A stretch of 64,000 bases of DNA from Triglochin maritima (lineage: Eukaryota; Streptophyta; Magnoliopsida; Alismatales; Juncaginaceae): the NCBI GenBank assembly GCA_963682175.1, contig OY821784.1, forward strand, positions 24,781,621 to 24,845,620, written 5' to 3'. A program made the translations under genes and the position numbers. Positions 24,915-36,107 of this stretch are shown here, one piece after another; position 1 is the stretch's first letter, and each line of letters starts with the position of its first letter. The notes under the pieces were generated by a model. It was not told the origin of the DNA, did no database searches, and saw only the letters and a program-made list of their open reading frames with translations.

Positions 24915-25656
24915 TGTAACGCCCGAGTCCGGACAACTGCTCACCCGCCCAAACCCGGTGCGTTAAGATACGATCCGCGATCCTGACCGCTGCGCACTCT
25001 GATATTTAAATCCATCTGATAGGCCCATAATTAATCTGAAAAATATAATCAACAAATTGTGAGCTCGACAGCCCGCAAGTACCAACCATCAATCAATCAG
25101 AATCATAATCATGTGGAAAATAATACAGAATATGACATTCAGTCAATGAACACAATCAAGAGACATGCATCACAAATAATATGCATGCATAACAATCTGG
25201 AACCCCCATTCGGATTCGACCACATCCTGTGCTTCTGTAATCTATCAATCAGTCAGACGCACACCTGGTAGCTCCACACTAACGACAGGTAGCCCTTTCC
25301 TCTCCCGGGTGGCTCCACGTTGTCCGCTAGGCAGCTCTTTCCTAAGTTGCTCTGCCAGAAACATACACACAGCCACAGGACATGTCGACCGAAACACCAC
25401 CATGCAATCATATGCATATCCATAAAATCAACATCAATACTCAGCATGCATGCAACTACGAATATCAAGAGAGACAGACATGATATGAAACTGAAGAATA
25501 ACGAATCAGTACTTGCCTCAAAATCTCCATCTTTTTCTTCTTTATATTCTTCTCAAAATTTCATCTTCTCCTAAAACCACACAATCATCCAATAATCTTA
25601 ATTAGTCCATTAAGATATTTGATTATGACCTCAACTGAAAAATTCAGGATATTACA
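24915..25656 (-). repeat. Small chromovirus-type solo LTR (742 bp) with target duplication
   Basis: The minus strand reads TGTAATATCCTGAA … CGGGCGTTACA, flanked by ttagg (24910-24914 and 25657-25661). The GTTACA end fits an initiator-Met-primed gypsy element, which sets the strand. It is much shorter than the surrounding LTR and from another family. It lies inside the solo LTR 23375-27242. Confidence 0.88.
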
Positions 25657-27019
25657 TTAGGATGGTAAACAAGAATTCATAGTCGAAATATACACATGCA
25701 CAATACAAGTCATAAATGCACATATGTGTTTATCGCATGGAAGCAATATCAATACATTACTATAATGTTCAATTAACTCAGACGTGCATATATATCATTA
25801 TGAGATCCATTTAAGTATATGACATAGCTCATACATACGAAAATTAAAAGCACACATACATACATCCATCTAATACAAGCATCACTACCGAAATCTCAAA
25901 CATGCATTGTATCGACAACTCTATGCTCAGACCATGCATGCAACCAATTCCAGATGCATACCCACCCTTCCAGACCTCACGTAAGACATCTTTGAGGGTG
26001 GTTGTCATGGCTATAGTGGTGCGAGGAGGTCTGGTCAGGCACAAGACTCGACAGGACACAAGGCGGACCCATCAAGCACTAGGATGGTCACGCCTGCCTC
26101 TCACTCAAGCCTTGGCCTTTCCTGTCCAATCCACCACAGCCCAAACCAGCCTACCCCTTACCTTGAGTCCCTCTTCATGTTCATCTGTATAGGGTCCATC
26201 CACCGCTAGATTTTAGCCGAACCAGCCGGCAGTCCGGGAGCTACAACCACACGAGCAGGAAACCCAAAGGAAGAGATCGGGTGCACCAGCCGCCCTAGCC
26301 TCCAACCGAAGCCACTACGGCTCCCCTCAGCTGTCTGACCGGAGGTGGTCAGACCCCACTGGAGCTCGCCAGAGCTCTGGTTTTCCCCTGGCTGCCCACA
26401 TCGAACCACCTAGACGCGCCAACCTAGCACGCGCTAGGTGTAAATCGGGTGGTGATACAACCAATTGCACCACCAGCCAGCTTGGTGATGGGCGACCCTC
26501 CAGCCAACACCCCATTCCATAAACTCTTCAAGGGTCCATATCATACCTGAGCTTGTTGAAAATATAGGTGGACATCTCCGGAGAACAACCCACAACAGCC
26601 TCTATCTAGCCGCACCAACAAGCATCACTTCTTCTAGCAACCCCGCCGGATTTGATTGCTTCGCCGGAGCTGCAGCCACACCACGTCGGAGGGAGGAGGA
26701 GAGGGTCTGGATTTCAGGGGAGAGGGAGGGAAAAAGGATAGTGACGTCTAGGGTAAGGTCTGGTTTTGTCTCAAGGAGGCAAAAGAAAGGCAACAAAAGA
26801 ATGGGAAATATTCTTCATTAACACTTGCCTAAAACGTGCACATCAGATCTCCCCTTGCTGACTAGCATGCCACGTCATCCACCTCTATCTAGTCAGCCCC
26901 ACACGCCCCTACAACCAAGCAAGTCGATTTACACAAGCAACTCGCACCCGATTGAGTGAATCGGTTACAAGTTTGCTCGATGAGTCGCACTAGCTTACAA
27001 GCCGCATTTGCTCGCGCAA

Positions 27020-27150
27020 AAAGGAAACTTTTCTCCGAAAGGAAATTTCTCCCAAAAAGGAAACTTTTCCTTGAAGAGGAGACTTTCCCAGAAGACGGGT
27101 TTTTTCTCGTGAGAAACTGTTCCCGAAAAGGAAACTTTCCCGAAACAAAA
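27020..27150. repeat. Short tandem repeat AAAAGGAAACTTTTC in LTR
   Basis: About five diverged copies of a roughly 22-27 bp unit centred on aaaaggaaacttt. A single copy of the same motif occurs in the LTR of element A at 5239-5254. The position is near the 5' end of the LTR in its own orientation, where enhancer repeats are common. Confidence 0.7.
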
Positions 27151-27242
27151 AAAATAGCACACAAGCAAGCAGACATAAGGACCAAAACAAGTATAAGAGA
27201 TGAGAATGGATTTATTATAATGTCCAGATAGCGGATCTTACA

Positions 27243-27730
27243 CAAAATAACAAGAATTTGTCCATGTGGGTTTGGCACAGGTTAAGTATCCAAAACAAAG
27301 AAATCGACTGGATAAATGAACTCACCCATTTTGATAAGAACATCTTCCACCATGTCCCTCAGTTTCATCATTGACCTATCACCCAGTTGAAGAGTGGTTT
27401 TTGCTTGTTTGAGGTCTCCAAGACCAAGGTGGACATAGACATAATACGACAAAAGATTGACAAATGCACCTACGTCCAATAGAGCTCGATGTATTCGCAA
27501 ATCACCAATCACAAAGAAATAGTAGGACAACCTGGATCCTTGTATATGACTTGTTTAGGTTGTGCTAAAACTGAACTCACATTCACCACAAGAAAAGCTT
27601 TCTTAGGAACAATGGTTTTTCTCTTATTGGTGCATAAATCTTTGAGAACCTTGGCATAAGGTGACATCTTCTGAATCACCTCCAACAACAAAATGTTCAC
27701 CTTAACTTGCCAAAAGATGTCAAGCATTTT
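27243..27730 (-). pseudogene. Athila-like protease remnant (copy M1)
   Basis: Encodes the pre-protease segment VKVNILLLEVIQKMSPYAKV (27509-27727 frame) and the protease LRIHRALLDVGAFVNLLSYY…LQLGDRSMMKLRDMVEDVLI ending PVDFFVLDT (27282-27530). The usual D-S/T/L-G active-site triad reads D-V-G here. The two halves are in different frames. The next expected segment (LGRPFL) is at 23374, across the solo LTR, with matching duplications on both sides. Confidence 0.85.
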
Positions 27731-28756
27731 ATTGATCTGAAGTTTTCTTTTTTAGGTGCTCAAGGAATACACCTTCAAGGCCTAAGGGTCCTTCGAAGGA
27801 ACCTCGACATTCAGTTCCTTCGACACATGATGAGACAAGAGAAGCTTATGGTTTGGTCCCATTGTAGAAATAAATTAGGAGCCTTAGGATCAAGGTCCTT
27901 CCTGGAAGTATTCGTTGAGGGAACCTCAGGATCCGGCTCCTTCATAGATGTGGGTCTCACCGCAGGTCTAGTAACACTAGGAGATGGTGATTACAAGGAA
28001 GGCAACCCAATTTGGTTGTCCACCTCCTTACCAAACCTCATAGTAAGAATCACATTAACATGATGAATTAGTTCAGAGGTAGCTCGAAGCACTAGTGGCG
28101 TTCCTTGAGATTGGGTACCCTGGGATCCACCTCGGGTTGACTTGGGAATTGATTCTTCTCATGTTCATGGAGCTGATGAGCTAACTAACTGACTTGCACT
28201 TCCAATGCTTTGACCGAATGGTTGTTGGCCGAAAGCATGGTTTGCATGTTTTTCATGAACTCTTGAAATGTTTGCTCAAGAGTGGAATCCTTTGGGTCAA
28301 CCTATTGGGTGGTGTCTTGCTAGAATAACCCAAAGATAAGGCATGAGGAGGTTGGTGAGTATGGGGATGAGACCTTTGATGTAGGGGTTGGTAGGTCACC
28401 GATGGGCATGGAGAGTGATAATGTGGGGGTTGAGGTTGAGCGTACGAACTCTCACTGTGGCCCCCACTAGGCCCCCAAGAGAAGTTACGGTGGTTTCACC
28501 ATCTTGGGTTGTAGGAGTGACTGTACGGGTCGTTACGGGGCCTCTGCTGATACATTGCATTTGCATGCCCAGTATCACTGGAGCGTAAGCACATTCCAAG
28601 TCACTATGTCCCATAAGTCCACACCTACTACACACAGGCGTAGGGACTTGCGCTACAGGAGGTCAGTCCAACTCTAAACTGGCAATCCTACGCATAAGAG
28701 GAGTCTTTTTTGTCTCAGATGCGGTAGTTGACTCAACTTGGTATTTACAATACATA
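27731..28756 (-). pseudogene. Athila-like gag C-terminal remnant (copy M1)
   Basis: A zinc knuckle CSRCGLMGHSDLEC is encoded near 28593-28634, followed leftwards by the proline/asparagine-rich gag tail and linker down to the protease, with several stops. The frames do not join. The gag N-terminal half is missing because the copy is cut at about 28756 by a plus-strand Athila-like LTR remnant. Confidence 0.7.
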
Positions 28757-29583
28757 CTTGGTGGCAAATCCGTCTACTTAGATTCAAGCCTTGGAGCAAA
28801 AACTCAAGTGGAGAGATGCTACTTGCATTGTGAGTCTGAAATTAAATAAATTTTTATTTGTTATGTTGTCTCTTTTGTGTTTATTGCATGCTTAGCTTAT
28901 TTTTCCTTTCATTCAATTAAGTAGGCTTAGTTAACATGTTTTCCCTCTTAATATAATAGTTAGCTTAATGAATAGTGAGTAGTTCCATCCCCTTTGGGGG
29001 TGGAAATAATGTTTATACATGCATTAAAGAATGGAAATGAATGCTTTATTTGGCAATGTGTTGATAAATGTGAATGTATGTTTGCTTGTTTAGAGTAGAA
29101 CACTTCACTTGATGGGTTTTTCCACAACTATTAGACACCTCCCATACTTGTTTAGGTTCTGAAATAACCAACTTGTGTATGTGAATGTTAATCAACTAGG
29201 TAGTGATTGGATTGATAGGTTTTTGCATAACCATTAGACACTTCCTATACATGAAAACACTACTTAGATTTGTGCCTATTGAATGCATTCTTCCCCATCA
29301 TATCTCATGTGTGCACTCACTCCACCCCTTAGGGGTCTCTCTACCTGATTTGTAGCTTTGCATTAAGTTCTCTTAGTTTTGTTTGAATCACTCGTTGTGC
29401 TTTCTTTCGCATTTCTTCTTACTAGTTAAGTGTAGCTTAGATTAGCATAATCAAATCTCTTTACCTCTTTTTCCACCACCTGATTTCATTCAAACCAGAA
29501 TCTACTCACCTCCCCGCAGATCGACCCTATTTGCTGCGTCTTCACCGACATCGTGCACTTGCGGTATTTTTAACGATTAAACA
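28757..29583 (+). repeat. Athila-like 5' LTR, 5'-truncated (element E1)
   Basis: It begins within the LTR (cttggtggcaaatccg, then caagccttggagcaaaaact), lacking the first roughly 600 bp and the TATA box. It ends gattaaaca, followed by agtttttggcacc and the primer site. It is therefore the 5' LTR of the plus-strand copy continuing to 32740 and 40941. Confidence 0.8.
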
Positions 29584-29589
29584 AGTTTT

Positions 29590-29607
29590 TGGCACCGTTG
29601 CCGGGGA
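29590..29607 (+). other. Primer-binding site, tRNA-Asp type (E1)
   Basis: TGGCACCGTTGCCGGGGA differs by one base from the complement of the plant tRNA-Asp 3' end. It lies seven bases from the LTR end. This primer type is known for Athila/Calypso-like elements. Confidence 0.85.
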
Positions 29608-30960
29608 ACGTCGCTTTCGTAGTTCAGTTTGCCATTTTGGTGGGGGGGTTTCTTTGTTTTTACGTTTTTGTTTTTTGTTTTGGTTACTGGAATGGGGTCA
29701 CAAGTGCACAGGATGACCTATTGGGCTTAGAAGCACACAGGTGAATTCTGGGGACCTGAATCTCTAGAACATTTGCCAGTAGCGGATTGGGTGAGCTAGT
29801 TTTGATTTCTATTTTCATAGTAGCTTCCTTTGCCTATTTCAAGTTGTTTCTTGTCATGGTTGATGCCATGGATGCAGTGTTTTAGTGTTAAAAATTAATT
29901 TGGCTTGGATGACCCATTTTTAAGACAACTTGGACCATAAAACACAACGCAAAATATTAGACTTATTGCTATCTAGGTCATGCACCATTTGTAGATCTTG
30001 CACGCATTTGTCTTTCTTTTTCTTTACATTCTTGTTGTCGATTGCTAGCGTAAGGTACCCGATCTCTCATTGACACATGTTTAGATAATGCATTAGTAAG
30101 TAAGGGGCATTGTAACAAGAGTGAGGTGAGTGCTTGTTTGTTGAGTTGCTTGCTAGCTTAAGCTTTCAAAACATCTTTAAGGGGAACCACCTATAGTCTT
30201 CTAGATAAGGTGGGGTATTTCATCACCCCTTCCGTAGCCCCAAAAACCACACTCAAGGGAAGCCTTAATCTAAAATCAAGTAGACATTGGCCAATAAGAG
30301 TCGGGCGCATTAGGAGAGTGATCCGGTCCTGACCGTCATGGCCTGATCGACGTTACCCACTTTGTCGATAGTAGGAGAGATGAGATCTCTGGATCTTGGC
30401 TCACTTGCTGGCCTTTGTGGTCTTCATCGTAGGGAGGTGAGGCGTGTTGAGGTCGTGTGACCTCGCAGTTAGGCGTCGTCTAGCTGTAAGGACCCATAGC
30501 CAGCCTAAGCATGTTGGAGCCATGTTCTCTAGACTATGCTTCTACCCTCACCCACTACCCACGCTAGCTCTAGGGATTCTTCCCATCTCCTCTGATTCAT
30601 CTTCTTCTCACCTACTTCTACATTCTAGTCTCCTCCCCTTTACACTTTTGTAAGCATTTTAGGGTCGAGTCAAGCACTTTTTGCGAGCTTTGCCTCGCGA
30701 TGGTGAGAGTTGTTGACTCGAGAGTTCTTTGTCGATATGAGTGGTTACATGGGTGACCTTGCATTTCCTTTTGGGGACCGGGACTATTCTCCCTGGTATT
30801 CTGGACCCATGCATCTTAGGATGCCCCAGATAAACACCCCTTATGGTTAAGATGGTCTTAATTGTGTGGCTGAGCAATCTTCAAATTGGGGTAATATGAG
30901 AGAGACACCGACTGCAAGACCACCATCTAGTTATGTCGGATCATACGTTGGTCAACAAAC
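29608..30960 (+). other. Athila-like leader (E1)
   Basis: A 1.35-kb leader matching 42246-42887 plus 48080-48560 of element E2 (shared gcaaaa/gattag blocks, aaatcaagtagacattgg, gcctgatcg…cgtc, taggcgtcgtctagctgtaaggacc). Near 30730-30890 a short frame starting MSGYMGDLAFPFGD may be the gag N-terminus; it hits a stop soon after INTPYG. No recognised domain. Confidence 0.55.
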
Positions 30961-31340
30961 CGATAATGACAAGAACCTTTTGCCTCTGTCATGCATGTGG
31001 TAGAAGACATGAGTGCACCGGTGGCTCCGATAGCCCTACCATGTGACTGTTGTGGGTTGATCGATCATGTTATCGAGGAATATCCTTATGTTCCCCTAGA
31101 ACCTGAGTATGAGCATACCTTTCCCCAAAATGCTCAATGTGACCTTTACGCGTCTGCGTACAACCCGAGAGGGATGGATTCCTGGGGAGACAATTCTTAT
31201 TCAAATTCTTATACATCATTTCCACCCCAGTATTCTCCTCCGAAATACCCAGAATTCTACCAACACCCTACTCTCAATCATTAGACTTATTCTCAACCCA
31301 TCAACACCCAACCCCAAAATTTCCCAAGCTCTAATTTGAT
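30961..31340 (+). pseudogene. Athila-like gag zinc-knuckle remnant (E1)
   Basis: The open stretch 30991-31284 carries CDCCGLIDHVIEEY, a CCHC knuckle whose last Cys is Tyr. It is followed by the Tyr/Pro/Ser-rich gag tail (AYNPRGMDSWGDNSYSNS), comparable to CHLCGRIGHIGGEC and SYNPGWRNNPNFSW in the copy at 49250-49771. The central gag domain present in E2 is absent here. Confidence 0.7.
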
Positions 31341-31930
31341 CCTCATAGTTGACTTGTGCCTCTTAAGGACTCACCTCTGGTGGAGCAAGACCTCCGCAGT
31401 ACCCTTAATTTCAAACGACCTGATGAGAGTTTGCCTCGCACTATTTTTCCTGATCATCTTGGAAATGATGCTACATCAAACAAATACATTGCCAATGAGG
31501 GTATTGGGAGTTCCTTAGGGGATACCTTGGGTAAGAGGCCCGCCTTCTGTTAGCCTGGTGAGTCGGACATGCATAACAAGGTTCTTGACCTCATTTTGAC
31601 CCACCAACCTGTTGGTTAGAGAGTTTGGATTGACGATCATAACTTCAGTACCGCAATGGGGAAACTCTTCTTCCGTTGCACAAGGTTTACCAAACACTTG
31701 AGAGGTTCGAGGTCTCTCAGTTTGATCATTTCAATGGGATGCCTTTGCGTCTAACTCATGAACCACTCGTTACATTTTGTGCACGTTGTGAGGGGGTCCC
31801 ATGAATGAGTTTTTTTTGCCCCACGTGGTGTCATGTTCACACTCCAAGTGCATTGACCCACTTTTGAGGTTTCCATTTCATGTCCTTTGACAAATGAAGA
31901 TGGGAACTTATTTTTGTGCAAAGTTGATTA
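31341..31930 (+). pseudogene. Athila-like third ORF, degraded (E1)
   Basis: No protease or RT follows gag; the tail leads straight into PLVEQDLRSTLNFKRPDESL, then PDHLGNDATSNKYIANEGI and LILTHQPVG-stop-RVWIDDHNF. At least three in-frame stops are present. The nucleotide sequence is shared with 9055-9607 (in scrambled order) and, on the minus strand, with 18570-18790. Function not recognised; it is the part that survives in copies lacking pol. Confidence 0.55.
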
Positions 31931-32740
31931 AAAACAAAGAAAAACTAAGAAAAAAAGAAGAAAAAAAGACAAAAGAATCCATGAGTGAGCATAGTTGTTG
32001 TGGGCTCCAGCCCTTGTTTATTTCGGACACATTTCTTTCACGTATTTGTCTCCCTTGTTTAGTATTTCACAGGTTTTGAGGGGAATTTGGGTTTAAGTCC
32101 ATCAACATAACCATGAACTTCCCTTTATAGTTCAAGTTGGGTGAGATCTTTTACTTTTTCATTCAAAATCCATGTAGTATCATGCTCACATTCATTGAGG
32201 ACACTGCACGAAGTAAGTGTGTGTGTGGGCGGTTGTTTTATCGTATGTACATATTCCAATATTTCGCCATTGATTTTGTTTTCTTTTGTTTGTATTGTTA
32301 GGGTCATGTTAGTGTGCTGCATTTAATATCGATATATTTGCTTGTCATGATCCTTGGGTGACTTGTCTTATTTTTCTTGCCTAGTGGTTTAACTCTTCCA
32401 TTTCTTTCAAAAATCTTCATGTGTTTGCGAAAGAAAAGGTGTTGTAGGTTTTGCGTGTGTTTAGCATGTGCGAAACCGTTGAAAGGCAAAGTAAAAGGAA
32501 GCTCCCAAAAGTGACTTGAACTTGATGCATTAGGATATCCAATAAACCGGCTTTAGGTCTTATCGAGTTTTAAGGATGCACCCCAGTCTTCCCTCGGGGG
32601 GCGTGTAATCATAGGGTTTTAGTACTTAATCAAATAAAGAAGTCTACCTTGAACCTAGTGAGTCAAATAATTCGTGTCTGTTAGTATAAGGAAGTTTGTC
32701 GTAGTCAGGGACCCTTAAAATCATGTTGTGAAACATGAAG
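31931..32740 (+). other. Athila-like 3' region, left part (E1)
   Basis: This is the conserved 3' region, interrupted at 32740 by the chromovirus at 32741-40935 and resuming at 40941. It shares gttagggtcatgttagtgtg and ccctcggggggcg with the copies at 15367-16738 and 51526-53156. No gene seen. Confidence 0.7.
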
Positions 32741-33529
32741 TGTAACGTCCTCAAACACAACGGAAATTTTCAAATTTAAATCATACCATCAACGATGACA
32801 TTACGAAAAGAAATACACACACCGGTGCACCAACATATAATATATATATGTAACGAGTTTACAAAAGAATGTGATTACATCAAAAGATCAAATACATAAA
32901 ATATACACAAGCAATCACAACCACCTCAAAAGATAAGGAAGCAGGATCCGGTCTCGAGCGCTCCCTCCACTGTCACCACCCACCTACCGTCGCTCTCGGC
33001 CTTAAAGTAGACATGAATATGCCTGAGTTTCCAAAAGGAAACCCCGTATGCCAAACCCTAACACATATATGGACAATAATGAAAATGCAAAAGATCACAA
33101 ATAACACAACTGATACAACCGCTAAGTTCCCGGGACTTCTCTCCCGGCCATAGCCAACAACCACCCGGGTCTCAAGGGTCCTCTCACCCGAACCCCTCAA
33201 CACTCGTGCACATAAGGCACCGCCGGACCAAAACACGGCCAAACAACCCCCTTCTTGCCTCAGTGTTACTGGAGCCACGGTTTTGCATCAACTGCCGGAG
33301 CCACGACGACTAGTAAAACATGCCTCATTCGTTAGAGCCACGGCTTTGCCTCATTTGCCGGAGCCACGGCGACAGTTATCACAATCCCCCTCCACGTGTC
33401 ACTACTGAGTGCTATAGGGCCGGCCTGTCCGTCTGTTGCCCCAAAAGGGCCGGTGAACCCATTGCCTTCTAGCCAATCAATAGTAACACACACACCAAAA
33501 TTGTGCAAAATGGTCGAACAAAATCTGTC

Positions 33530-34125
33530 TTCCGGTCGACCGATCCTCACCCAGAGAACTAGCCCAACCGAAAAACCAGCCAAACGGTCGACCGACAAAG
33601 GGGGTCCCGGTCGACCGAAAAGCACCAGAAGAATTCCATTTTCGCAAACCACGATACAACGGTCGGACGACCCCAAACTTCCGGTCGACCGAAAACCACC
33701 AGTAGGACTCACCAACAGTCCACACTACACGGTCGACCGAAACTGCACTTCCGGTCGACCGGCCAATAAGTTCACTTAAGTCGTCAGTCGAACAAGATCT
33801 CAGGTCGGTCGACCGTTTAGAAGTCTACACCCCAACGAACTTAAAACAGTACGTCCGGTCGAACTGAGTCAAGCGGCGGTCGACCGTTTAGATGGTCAAT
33901 GCCCTCGACCGACAATGCCCTCGACCGAAAGTACACAGAGCGTCTTTCTCTCGCTAAAATTGCACAACCGGTCGACCGCCCAATGGGCATCGTTCGACCG
34001 GTGCGAGGAATCCGCCCCAAATACACTACAATCGGTCGACCGAACCAAAACACCGGTCGACCGATTTTAGTGCAGAACAATGTTGTGCAGGTCCGACGAG
34101 CCTCTCGGCCGACCGTCGACCGCTC
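33530..34125. repeat. GGTCGACCG palindrome array in 3' LTR
   Basis: About a dozen exact GGTCGACCG motifs plus several one- or two-base variants (GGTCGAACTG, TTCGACCGG) occur in roughly 600 bp, spaced about 20-70 bp apart with unrelated spacers. The motif is self-complementary except for the last base and often extends to CGGTCGACCG. A long ORF over 33396-33779 is a by-product of this array. Confidence 0.9.
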
Positions 34126-34417
34126 CCACTCCCACACTAATCATAGGTGAGCTTGAAAGCAAGCTTGACATACCTTAAGGCTTGAAGAAGCCTTCGAAGA
34201 AATGACGGGGAGCGATCCACAACCAAACTCCAAGTCCGGCGAACTCTACGAACGGCGATCTTCGCACCTCCGGCGACTCCAACAGCAACACACGTGCTCT
34301 CCGATCGCCACACCACGCCGACCTTCCACTTGCTGCCGAGAGAGACGAGTTCTAGAGAGAGTGAGTGAGTGAGATGAGAGACGCGAGAGAGAATGAGGGG
34401 AGAGAGAGAAAACCAAA

Positions 34418-34430
34418 CCTTTTATACTCT
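34418..34430 (-). promoter_or_regulatory. TATA box of chromovirus LTR
   Basis: The minus strand reads agagtataaaagg, followed downstream by a long CT-rich stretch (34317-34410). The same arrangement is present in the other LTR at 40832-40845 and, as gctataaatagagg, in the related solo LTR at 59511-59525. Confidence 0.7.
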
Positions 34431-34521
34431 TCCCCGAAACGATCTCGGCCGTCCATCTCAAACCATCACTAATCCTCCCCTAAGCACCATTAAGACAATA
34501 AGGATGGGTTAAGATATAACA

Positions 34522-34537
34522 ATCCACCCTCCTTAAA
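34522..34537 (-). other. Polypurine tract
   Basis: The minus strand reads taaggagggtggat immediately before the 3' LTR start. It is the primer for plus-strand DNA synthesis. Just upstream, tttcgtgggcgaaattc matches the end of pol in the element at 42888-48079. Confidence 0.8.
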
Positions 34538-34579
34538 AGAATTTCGCCCACGAAATTAAATCCAGCGCTTACCAAACAA

Positions 34580-35230
34580 CTACGGATACGACTTCCGGAC
34601 TTCCTCCTCAACCTCCCAAGTAGCCTCTCGCTCAGAGAGATGCTGCCACCTGACCTTAACCATAGGAATGGTCCTCCTCCTGAGCTGGTGATCCATCCGA
34701 TCCACAATCTCTACCGGTCTCACCTCAAGAGACAAATCATGCTGGATCTCTGGAACCTCAATCTGAATCACATGCCAAGGATCTGACACGTACTTCCTCA
34801 GCATCGAAACGTGGAAGACGTTATGAAGACAAGAAAATTGTGGCGGCAACGCAATCTGGTAGGCGACCTCTCCAACTCGGTCTAAGATCTCGAACGGCCC
34901 AATGTACCTCGGACTGAGTTTCCCTTTCTTTCCGAATCTCATCACCCCACGCAACGGTGAGATCTTCAAAAAGACATGATCGCCAACCTCAAAAATCAGC
35001 ATATGCCTACGCCGATCCGCGTAGCTCTTCTGCCTACTCTGAGCTGTCGCTAGCCTCTGCCTGATCACATCAACCTTCTCAGCATACATCTGTACAATCT
35101 CAGGCCCGACTAGCTGTCTCTCGCCTACCTCACTCCAGCACACCGATGATCTGCAAGGTCTCCCGTACAAGGCCTCATACGGTGCCATCCCAATGCTCGC
35201 ATGGTAGTTGTTGTTGTAGGAGAAACTCAA
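34580..35230 (-). pseudogene. Integrase C-terminus with chromodomain-like tail
   Basis: 216 codons carrying the end of the integrase core ([20 protein letters not shown]), the C-terminal DNA-binding module (GDHVFLKISPLRG, GKLSPRYIGPFEIL, HNVFHVSMLRKYV) and a chromodomain-like tail (LSLEVRPVEIVDRMDHQLRR, VKVRWQHLSEREATWEVEEE). The frame differs from the upstream integrase ORF: one extra base near 35219-35222 shifts it. A TAG at 34580 ends the frame a few codons before the polypurine tract. Chromodomain tails direct chromoviruses to heterochromatin. Confidence 0.9.
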
Positions 35231-36104
35231 TCAACGGCAGATGCTCGTCCCAGTGCCCTGCCCAATCCAGAGTGCACGCTCTCAGCATGTCCTCTAATGT
35301 CTGAATAGTCCTCTCGGACTGACCGTCGGTCTGCGGATGAAATGATGTACTGAACTTCAGACGAGTCCCCAGAGCCTGCTGCAAACTTCCCCAGAATCTG
35401 GAAGTGAACCTCGGATCTCGATCTGAAATGATACTCACTGGCACCCCATGCAGTCTGACGATCTCCTCAATATACAACCTCGCCAGACCCTCCAAAGGTA
35501 GAGTAGTCCGGATGGCCAGAAAATGTGCCGATTTGGTCAGTCGATCGACTATGACCCAAATCGCGTCGTGATGTCTCCTCGTCTTCGGCAACCCGGCGAC
35601 AAAGTCCATCGTCACATGCTCGCACTTCCACTCAGGTAGCTTTATACTCTGCATCGGTCCCGCTGGTCTCCGGTGCTCGATCTTCACCTGCTGGCAAACC
35701 AAGCACCTAGCCACAAAATCAGCCACATCACGCTTCATCCCTCTCCACCAGAAGTTCCTCTGCAGATCCTTATACATCTTCGTACTCCCCGGGTGAATGG
35801 AATACCTCGCTCTGTGTGCCTCCTCCATGATGTCATCTCTCAACCCATCCACCTTCGGCACCCAGATCCGACTCCTGAACCTCAGACCTCCATCCACTCC
35901 AACGGTGAAGTCTGATCCATCCCTGGCAGCTGACCGTAGCAGACTAGTCAACTCCTCATCACTGTGCTGAGCCTGAACAACTCGACTGACGGTCTGCGGC
36001 TCCAATCGAAGTCCCGCAATCACTGCCCCCTCCGAGCTCTCTGCGAATGGTCTCCACTCAGACAATGTCCCGAGTCGCCTCCACTCCTGAATGCACAAAC
36101 TCAC
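35231..36104 (-). pseudogene. Integrase, zinc-finger and catalytic core
   Basis: It carries the HHCC zinc finger ([15 protein letters not shown] then CLVCQQVK) and the catalytic D-D-E core: [21 protein letters not shown] and [16 protein letters not shown]. All three acidic residues are present. It is in frame with RT/RNase H but preceded by a TGA at 36108-36110, and it runs into the frameshift near 35220. The open stretch continues out of the true frame to 35175. Confidence 0.9.
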
Positions 36105-36107
36105 AGC

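Larger units (their letters stand above)
23375..27242 (-). repeat. Chromovirus-type solo LTR, minus strand, with target duplication
   Basis: On the minus strand it begins TGTAAGATCCGC at 27242 and ends GGGGCGTTACA at 23375. The 5-bp duplication caaaa flanks it (23370-23374, 27243-27247), and it interrupts an Athila-like protease reading frame. It holds a nested solo LTR at 24915-25656; without that it is about 3.1 kb. A short tandem repeat lies in its 5' part at 27020-27150. Confidence 0.9.
32741..34521 (-). repeat. 3' LTR of the full-length chromovirus (1781 bp)
   Basis: The minus strand begins TGTTATATCTTAACCC at 34521 and ends GAGGACGTTACA at 32741. A TATA box (agtataaaagg) lies at 34418-34430 with a CT-rich stretch downstream, typical of a plant core promoter. 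It differs from the 5' LTR mainly by scattered substitutions, a shorter AT run near 32842-32848 and a missing block of about 45 bp near 33920. Confidence 0.92.

Noticed and set aside
26956..27231. 91-codon Lys/Phe-rich ORF
   Set aside because: It results from the AAAAGGAAACTTTT tandem repeat within an LTR.
33396..33779. 127-codon plus-strand ORF (and 33332-33715 on the minus strand, with matching ORFs at 39637-40161 and 39648-40097)
   Set aside because: They lie wholly within LTRs, and the repeated peptide phrases come from the GGTCGACCG array; open frames occur on both strands at once.
33530..34125. Possible CRISPR-like or centromeric repeat array
   Set aside because: The repeated unit is only 9-10 bp, spacing is irregular, and the array sits inside a defined LTR of a plant retrotransposon.
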